NCBI RefSeq assembly: GCF_027853915.1 | Contig: NZ_JAQGLA010000011.1 | Location: 62,001-126,000, forward strand | DNA length: 64,000 nt | From: Saccharopolyspora oryzae | GTDB lineage: Bacteria; Actinomycetota; Actinomycetes; Mycobacteriales; Pseudonocardiaceae | Direction: 5' to 3' | Shown: positions 60,453-64,000 of the stretch, one piece after another | Numbering within the stretch: the stretch's first letter is position 1 | Layout of the letters: every line of letters starts with the position of its first letter | Notes under the pieces: model-generated | Databases searched by the model: none | The model's input: the letters and a program-made list of their open reading frames with translations, nothing else | Told to the model about the DNA's origin: nothing | Made by a program: the position numbers and the translations under genes

Positions 60453-60734
60453 ATGCGTTCTGTCAAGCGCGTCATTGCCGCTACCGCTCTCGGCCTGCCG
60501 ATCATGTTCGGCGCCCCGGCAATGGCGTTCGCCGGTGGTCACGAGAACAGCGACGACCAGAGCCAGGTCCAGGACCAGGACGCCTCCACCGAGCAGTCGA
60601 ACTCCAACGTCTCGCCGATCTACCAGTTCCACGTGGGCAGCAAGGGTGAGCAGAACGCCGTGAACGCGGTCGACCAGGACAACAACGCCTCCACCGAGGA
60701 GAACGCCGGCGCGTCCCAGAGCGACGAGGACTGA
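60453..60734 (+). CDS. Small secreted acidic Asn/Gln-rich protein
   Basis: 93 residues: signal peptide AATALGLPIMFGAPAMAFA, then an acidic Gln/Asn/Ser-rich mature chain of about 65 residues: DDQSQVQDQDASTEQSNSNV SPIYQFHVGSKGEQNAVNAV, ending DQDNNASTEENAGASQSDED. No Cys. The block NVSPxxQ...GxKGEQNA...(Q/D)xxN is shared with the convergent protein at 60836, so the two are related. Their Asn/Gln content and lack of hydrophobic core suggest a disordered or fibre-forming surface protein. The terminator at 60767 serves both. Confidence 0.8.
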   Translation: MRSVKRVIAATALGLPIMFGAPAMAFAGGHENSDDQSQVQDQDASTEQSNSNVSPIYQFHVGSKGEQNAVNAVDQDNNASTEENAGASQSDED

Positions 60735-60766
60735 AGTCGCACCACCGCTGATCAAGCCCAGCGGTG

Positions 60767-60811
60767 AAAGATGCTCGGCCCGGCGACGTCGTCGCCGGGC
60801 CGAGCATCTTT
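60767..60811. terminator. Bidirectional terminator, 21-bp perfect stem
   Basis: AAAGATGCTCGGCCCGGCGA(C) and its exact complement with a GTC loop, TTTT following on the + strand. It lies between the two convergent related secreted protein genes. Confidence 0.88.
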
Positions 60812-60835
60812 TCCGGAGCTAGTCGTGCGGGCCCG

Positions 60836-61138
60836 TCACTCCTCGTCCTGGAAGGCGCCCTCGTCCTGCTCCGTGTCGTTGGTGTTGCCCTGCTGGGTCC
60901 AGGTCATCGCGTTCTGCTCGCCCTTGCCGTTGTTGACCTGGGTGACCGGCGAGACGTTGATGTTGTTCTGGACCGTGTGGTTCTGCGCGTCCTGCGACTG
61001 GAGCTGCTTCACGATCTCCGAAGCCTTCGGCGGCTTCGACGGCCCCTTACCGTTGGCGGCCAGCGCCGGGCTCGCGATCCCCAGCACCAGTGGCAGTCCC
61101 AGCGCCGCCACGGTGAGCGCGCGCTTAGCAGTACGCAT
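60836..61138 (-). CDS. Small secreted acidic Asn/Gln-rich protein (paralogue)
   Basis: 100 residues: signal peptide LTVAALGLPLVLGIASPALA A, then NGKGPSKPPKASEIVKQLQS QDAQNHTVQNNINVSPVTQV and NNGKGEQNAMTWTQQGNTND with an acidic end TEQDEGAFQDEE. It shares NVSPxxQ and GKGEQNA and the Gln/Asn-rich acidic tail with the protein at 60453. It has no Cys. GGGAAG precedes the ATG. The two genes face each other and share a terminator. Confidence 0.8.
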   Translation of the reverse strand: MRTAKRALTVAALGLPLVLGIASPALAANGKGPSKPPKASEIVKQLQSQDAQNHTVQNNINVSPVTQVNNGKGEQNAMTWTQQGNTNDTEQDEGAFQDEE

Positions 61139-61280
61139 CAAATGCTTCCCTTCATTGCACTTCCGAGTTCCCGGAGCGGAGCCGCGAGAACGCGCAACTC
61201 GAGGTCCGGGCTGCCCAACCGGCGAAACGGGCAGCCGGAACCTATCGGGAAACACCGCGCACGCCCGGGCAACGACACCA

Positions 61281-61357
61281 GCGATCACCCCAACCGGTGA
61301 TCGCGGACGTGGCGAAGCCCGTTGGTCCGGCACGACCGCGCCGGACCAACGGGCTTC
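61281..61357 (-). terminator. Two hairpins after the lectin-like gene
   Basis: GAAGCCCGTTGGTCCGGC (61314-61331) pairs with its exact complement (61340-61357), an 18-bp stem with an 8-nt loop, 42 bp beyond the stop of the gene at 61399. A second 9-bp hairpin, GCGATCACC...GGTGATCGC (61281-61304), follows. Confidence 0.8.
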
Positions 61358-61398
61358 AGAGCCGTTCAGGGGCGGATTTCGGGAGCGCCCCGGGAAAT

Positions 61399-61911
61399 TC
61401 AGAACCTGAAGCTGAACACCGCGTTGGGCGTGTCGGAGTTGCCGCCGGTGTCCAGCGGCCGCTGACCGAGCATCAGCTCCGGCCCGCGGTAGTACTGGTC
61501 GGCGACGACCGCGAGGCCGGGCCGGCTCTGCGGCGTGATGACGAAGCCACCGTGCGGGCTGCGCACCAGGTCCCACTTCTGGCCCTGCTTCCACACCGCG
61601 CACGGCGCGGTGAAGACCGGCCCGTTGGCCTGCATGGTGGACTCCGCGCACTCGTTAGTCGCCCGGTTGCGGAAGACGGTCGAGCCGTCCTGCTGCTGTT
61701 CGAGCGTCCACGAGCCCCACGGCCCGGTCGCCTCGGTGGTGGTCTCGATGTTCTGGCCCGCGCCCGGGGAAACCCAGTGCGTCCCGTTGCCGACGTTGGT
61801 GATTTCCGTGGAGTTTCCCCAGTCGGCTTGCGCCGAGGCGGGTAGAGCGGGTGCCATCGCGAGCGTAGCCATGGCACCAAGGGCACCCAGCGTCCAGCGA
61901 GCGCGCATCAT
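61399..61911 (-). CDS. Secreted ricin-type β-trefoil-like protein
   Basis: 170 residues: signal peptide RWTLGALGAMATLAMAPALP ASA, then a β-rich domain with SWTLEQQQDGSTVFRNRATN ECAEST, WKQGQKWDLVRSPHGGFVIT PQSRPGLAVV and a C-terminal FSFRF. The GxWTLE...FRNRATxxC and QKWDLV segments resemble the repeats of ricin-B-lectin/CBM13 domains. Two Cys (in NECAES and TAPCAV) could form the disulfide found there. Binding to sugar is inferred. The ATG at 61911 follows GGAGGA. Confidence 0.75.
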   Translation of the reverse strand: MMRARWTLGALGAMATLAMAPALPASAQADWGNSTEITNVGNGTHWVSPGAGQNIETTTEATGPWGSWTLEQQQDGSTVFRNRATNECAESTMQANGPVFTAPCAVWKQGQKWDLVRSPHGGFVITPQSRPGLAVVADQYYRGPELMLGQRPLDTGGNSDTPNAVFSFRF

Positions 61912-62427
61912 AACTACTCCTCCATGCAAGGAAATTTCAGATGTGGACGTCCTTTTCGTCCGCCCAAATAGATCTCTACCAGCGTCGGCGGAAAATCTCG
62001 CACCGAGTCACTACAACGGGTGGCAGTGAAGTGCGAGCGGTGATCGAATTCCCCACGACGCTCGGATTATTCCAATCTGGACAGACCCGAAGCGAAGGTG
62101 GCTACCGTCCCGAACCCCTTGCAGGCAGCAGGAAACATGACGAAATGTTGAGGGCGCGGCTACCCTTTCCAGATGATCGTCCTCTTTGGACATTGGCAAC
62201 CGAGGAAAGTTAGACGCTCCCGCGTGAACGTGAATTCCTTGCCATTCTTTTCACTCCCCGTTTCATTCAGGAGCCGCACTGGGAGAATCCCGCGCCATGT
62301 TCATCAATGTGCGTGATCGCTGAAGATGTCGGCTAACGGAACCGGGCTTGAATTCGATGAACAGTGCCACTGGCCGACCGCCGAAGATCGTCCACAGGGG
62401 ACGCTGCGGTCCCAGCCCGAAAGGCAG
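61912..62427. other. Intergenic region before the tRNA
   Basis: About 515 bp with no gene I can support; the left part is A/T-richer than the surroundings and should contain the promoter of the lectin-like gene. Nothing else seen. Confidence 0.5.
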
Positions 62428-62455
62428 AAGCCCCGGCTGGGGTCAGCCGGGGCTT
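62428..62455 (-). terminator. Terminator of tRNA-Val
   Basis: AAGCCCCGGCT and its exact complement around a 6-nt loop, eight bases after the tRNA 3' end. Confidence 0.75.
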
Positions 62456-62462
62456 CGTCTGG

Positions 62463-62534
62463 TGCGCGATACTGGGATTGAACCAGTGACCTCTACCGTG
62501 TCAAGGTAGCGCTCTCCCACTGAGCTAATCGCGC
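62463..62534 (-). tRNA. tRNA-Val (anticodon GAC)
   Basis: The 72-nt transcript folds into a standard cloverleaf: acceptor GCGCGAT with ATCGCGC plus discriminator A, D arm TAGCTCAGTGGGAGAGC, anticodon stem CTACC/GGTAG with loop TTGACAC (anticodon GAC), and T arm CTGGTTCAATCCCAG. CCA is not encoded. It reads valine GUC/GUU codons. A hairpin terminator follows. Confidence 0.95.
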
Positions 62535-62607
62535 GGAGCGGTGTTCGTCCGCGTGCCCCCAAAGCTTAGCGGAGGCCCGATCGCGGCTTCACACCACCCC
62601 GTTGTTG

Positions 62608-62916
62608 TCAGGGTGCGCAGGCACTACCCGGCGCGGGCAGCAGGTACTGCTGGGCGGCCCACCGCCCGTCACCGAGGTCGCGGAAGCCGTCCACGACGTT
62701 CGGCAGCGCGTTCACCTGATCGCCCTGCCGGAGGGTGTCGACCTGGTGCTCCGCCGGCCCGGGCCCGGAGCGGACGTTGAGCACGTCGGCGGCGACGTGG
62801 AACGAGCAGTGCTGGGGCGGGTCGGGAGCACTGCCGACCTCGTGGGTGCTCGTCAAGTAGAGCGCGCCGATCGCACCGGCGCCGATGAGCAGCAGTGAAC
62901 GGGGCACGAAGAACAC
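62608..62916 (-). CDS. SH3-like secreted or anchored protein
   Basis: 102 residues: an N-terminal hydrophobic segment (VFFVPRSLLLIGAGAIGALY L) acts as signal or anchor, then a bacterial SH3-like domain with the pattern HVAADVLNVRSGPGPAEHQV DTLRQGDQVNALPNVVDGFR DLGDGRWAAQQYL. LNVRSGP and the W-x-x-Q-Y end are hallmarks of SH3_3. Such domains bind peptidoglycan or peptides outside the cell. The GTG is six bases after AGGAGG. Confidence 0.85.
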   Translation of the reverse strand: MFFVPRSLLLIGAGAIGALYLTSTHEVGSAPDPPQHCSFHVAADVLNVRSGPGPAEHQVDTLRQGDQVNALPNVVDGFRDLGDGRWAAQQYLLPAPGSACAP

Positions 62917-63068
62917 GGCGAACCTCCTGGTCGGGCGCGGCAACCCCAGCTTCGGCGCCGCGGCCCGGCAGCGGGAACCCGGAGCACCCGTCAGCACGCC
63001 CCGTTCAACACCTCGGGTGTCGCCCACAGGTGCTCGTGCGCGCCCCGTGACGTCCCAGGGAAAGCAGA

Positions 63069-63095
63069 ACGCCGCCCCCTCGTGGGGAGCGGCGT
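63069..63095 (-). terminator. Terminator of icd
   Basis: ACGCCGC pairs with GCGGCGT and CCCC with GGGG around TCGT, with one bulged A, 23 bp past the icd stop. Confidence 0.75.
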
Positions 63096-63117
63096 CCTCA
63101 GACCTCGCGGAGGAAGA

Positions 63118-64000
63118 TCAGCTGTTGGCCATCTTCTTCTGCAGGTTCTCGTCCAGCGTCGCGAGGAACTCCTCGGTGGTCTGGAACTGCTGGTCGCCGC
63201 CGACGAGCAGCGCCAGGTCCTTGGTCATCTTGCCGCTCTCGACGGTCTCGATGACGACCTGCTCCAGCTTCTCGGCGAAGCCGATGACCTCGGGGGTCGA
63301 GTCCAGCTTGCCGCGGTGCTGCAGGCCGCGGGTCCAGGCGAAGATCGACGCGATCGGGTTCGTCGAGGTCGGCTTGCCCTGCTGGTGCTGGCGGTAGTGG
63401 CGGGTGACCGTGCCGTGCGCGGCCTCGGCCTCGACCTTGCCGTCGGCGGTCATCAGCACGGAGGTCATCAGGCCCAGCGAGCCGAAGCCCTGCGCCACGG
63501 TGTCGGACTGGACGTCACCGTCGTAGTTCTTGCAGGCCCAGACGTAGCCGCCCTCCCACTTCAGGGCGCTGGCGACCATGTCGTCGATCAGGCGGTGCTC
63601 GTAGGTGATGCCCTTGGCGTCGAACTCGGCCTTGTACTCGGCGTCGAAGATCTCCTGGAACACGTCCTTGAACATGCCGTCGTAGGCCTTCAGGATCGTG
63701 TTCTTGGTCGACATGTAGACCGGGAAGCCGCGCTCGAGGCCGTAGCGGAACGACGCCCGCGCGAACTCCTCGATGGACTTGCGGTAGTTGTACATGCCCA
63801 TCGCGACGCCGCCGTCCTCACCGAACTTGGCGACCTCGAACTCGATCGGCTCGCTGCCGTCCTCCGGCGTGTAGGTCATCGTGACGGTGCCCGGGCCGGG
63901 GACCTTGAAGTCGCTGGCCTTGTACTGGTCGCCGTGCGCGTGACGGCCGATGACGATCGGCTTGGTCCAGGTGGGGACGTAGCGCGGGATGTTGGAGATG
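63118..64000 (-). CDS. icd: NADP-dependent isocitrate dehydrogenase (5' end cut by window edge)
   Basis: The C-terminal ~293 residues of the homodimeric, eukaryote-like IDH are visible, out of about 405 usual. Family segments are [101 protein letters not shown] and [33 protein letters not shown]. It oxidises isocitrate to 2-oxoglutarate with NADP+. The extension past 63879 to the edge continues the same frame. Confidence 0.95.
   Translation of the reverse strand, partial: ISNIPRYVPTWTKPIVIGRHAHGDQYKASDFKVPGPGTVTMTYTPEDGSEPIEFEVAKFGEDGGVAMGMYNYRKSIEEFARASFRYGLERGFPVYMSTKNTILKAYDGMFKDVFQEIFDAEYKAEFDAKGITYEHRLIDDMVASALKWEGGYVWACKNYDGDVQSDTVAQGFGSLGLMTSVLMTADGKVEAEAAHGTVTRHYRQHQQGKPTSTNPIASIFAWTRGLQHRGKLDSTPEVIGFAEKLEQVVIETVESGKMTKDLALLVGGDQQFQTTEEFLATLDENLQKKMANS

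Overview
The window is high-GC DNA from an actinobacterium. It is probably of the Saccharopolyspora/Pseudonocardiaceae type, but this is inferred from gene content and not from a database match. The indications are a fused FO synthase FbiC (coenzyme F420), a SCO4848-like membrane protein beside a D-Ala-D-Ala carboxypeptidase close to sdhCDAB (a Streptomyces-like order), an XRE/DUF397 pair, many GTG starts, and several genes whose start codon lies 6-7 nt after a TANNNT -10 box, as leaderless mRNAs do. No phage, plasmid, IS element, rRNA or CRISPR array was seen. One tRNA (Val, GAC) is present.

Layout. 1-1.0 kb: methyltransferase (cut by the edge) and a LuxR-type regulator. 1.3-6.6 kb: a tight five-gene operon of unknown function, encoding an extreme acidic-then-basic protein, an HExxH metallopeptidase-like protein and three unrecognised proteins. 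6.8-8.7 kb: nucleotidyltransferase, class IV aminotransferase-like protein with a SoxR-box-like promoter, and a MerR regulator. 8.8-12 kb: deoC with two overlapping aldehyde dehydrogenase genes, the second lacking the catalytic half. 12.3-16.2 kb: PadR/HAAS pair, SUKH protein, acidic hypothetical, ECF-like sigma factor. 16.4-27.1 kb: nucleoside salvage block, with a frameshifted IclR regulator, add, a coiled-coil protein, deoA, cdd, and a BmpA-type ABC importer (two permeases, double ATPase, lipoprotein). 27.6-32.8 kb: sdhCDAB, SCO4848-like protein, DacC-like carboxypeptidase. 32.9-36.9 kb: FAD monooxygenase-TetR operon, hydrolase, YihY/BrkB protein. 36.9-47 kb: trpS, fbiC, secreted subtilase, NAD(P)H-ferredoxin-type reductase, TetR with two DHFR-like reductases, exonuclease III. 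47.2-56.4 kb: two-component system, Pro-rich anchored protein, XRE/DUF397, HAD phosphatase, nucleoside hydrolase with GntR regulator, BNR-repeat protein with MoaD-like partner. 56.6-61.9 kb: a cluster of nine small secreted proteins. 62.4-64 kb: tRNA-Val, SH3-like protein, NADP isocitrate dehydrogenase (cut by the edge).

How genes work together. The BmpA importer, cdd, add, deoA, deoC plus aldehyde dehydrogenase, and a separate nucleoside hydrolase would take up nucleosides, deaminate and cleave them, and pass deoxyribose-5-phosphate to acetaldehyde and glyceraldehyde-3-phosphate. The sdh operon and icd belong to the TCA cycle.

The most unusual content is (i) families of near-perfect palindromes scattered between genes, one inside a coding sequence, (ii) the 1.3-6.6 kb operon, and (iii) the cluster of small secreted Gly/Asn-rich and acidic proteins, which could be a cell-surface protein set.
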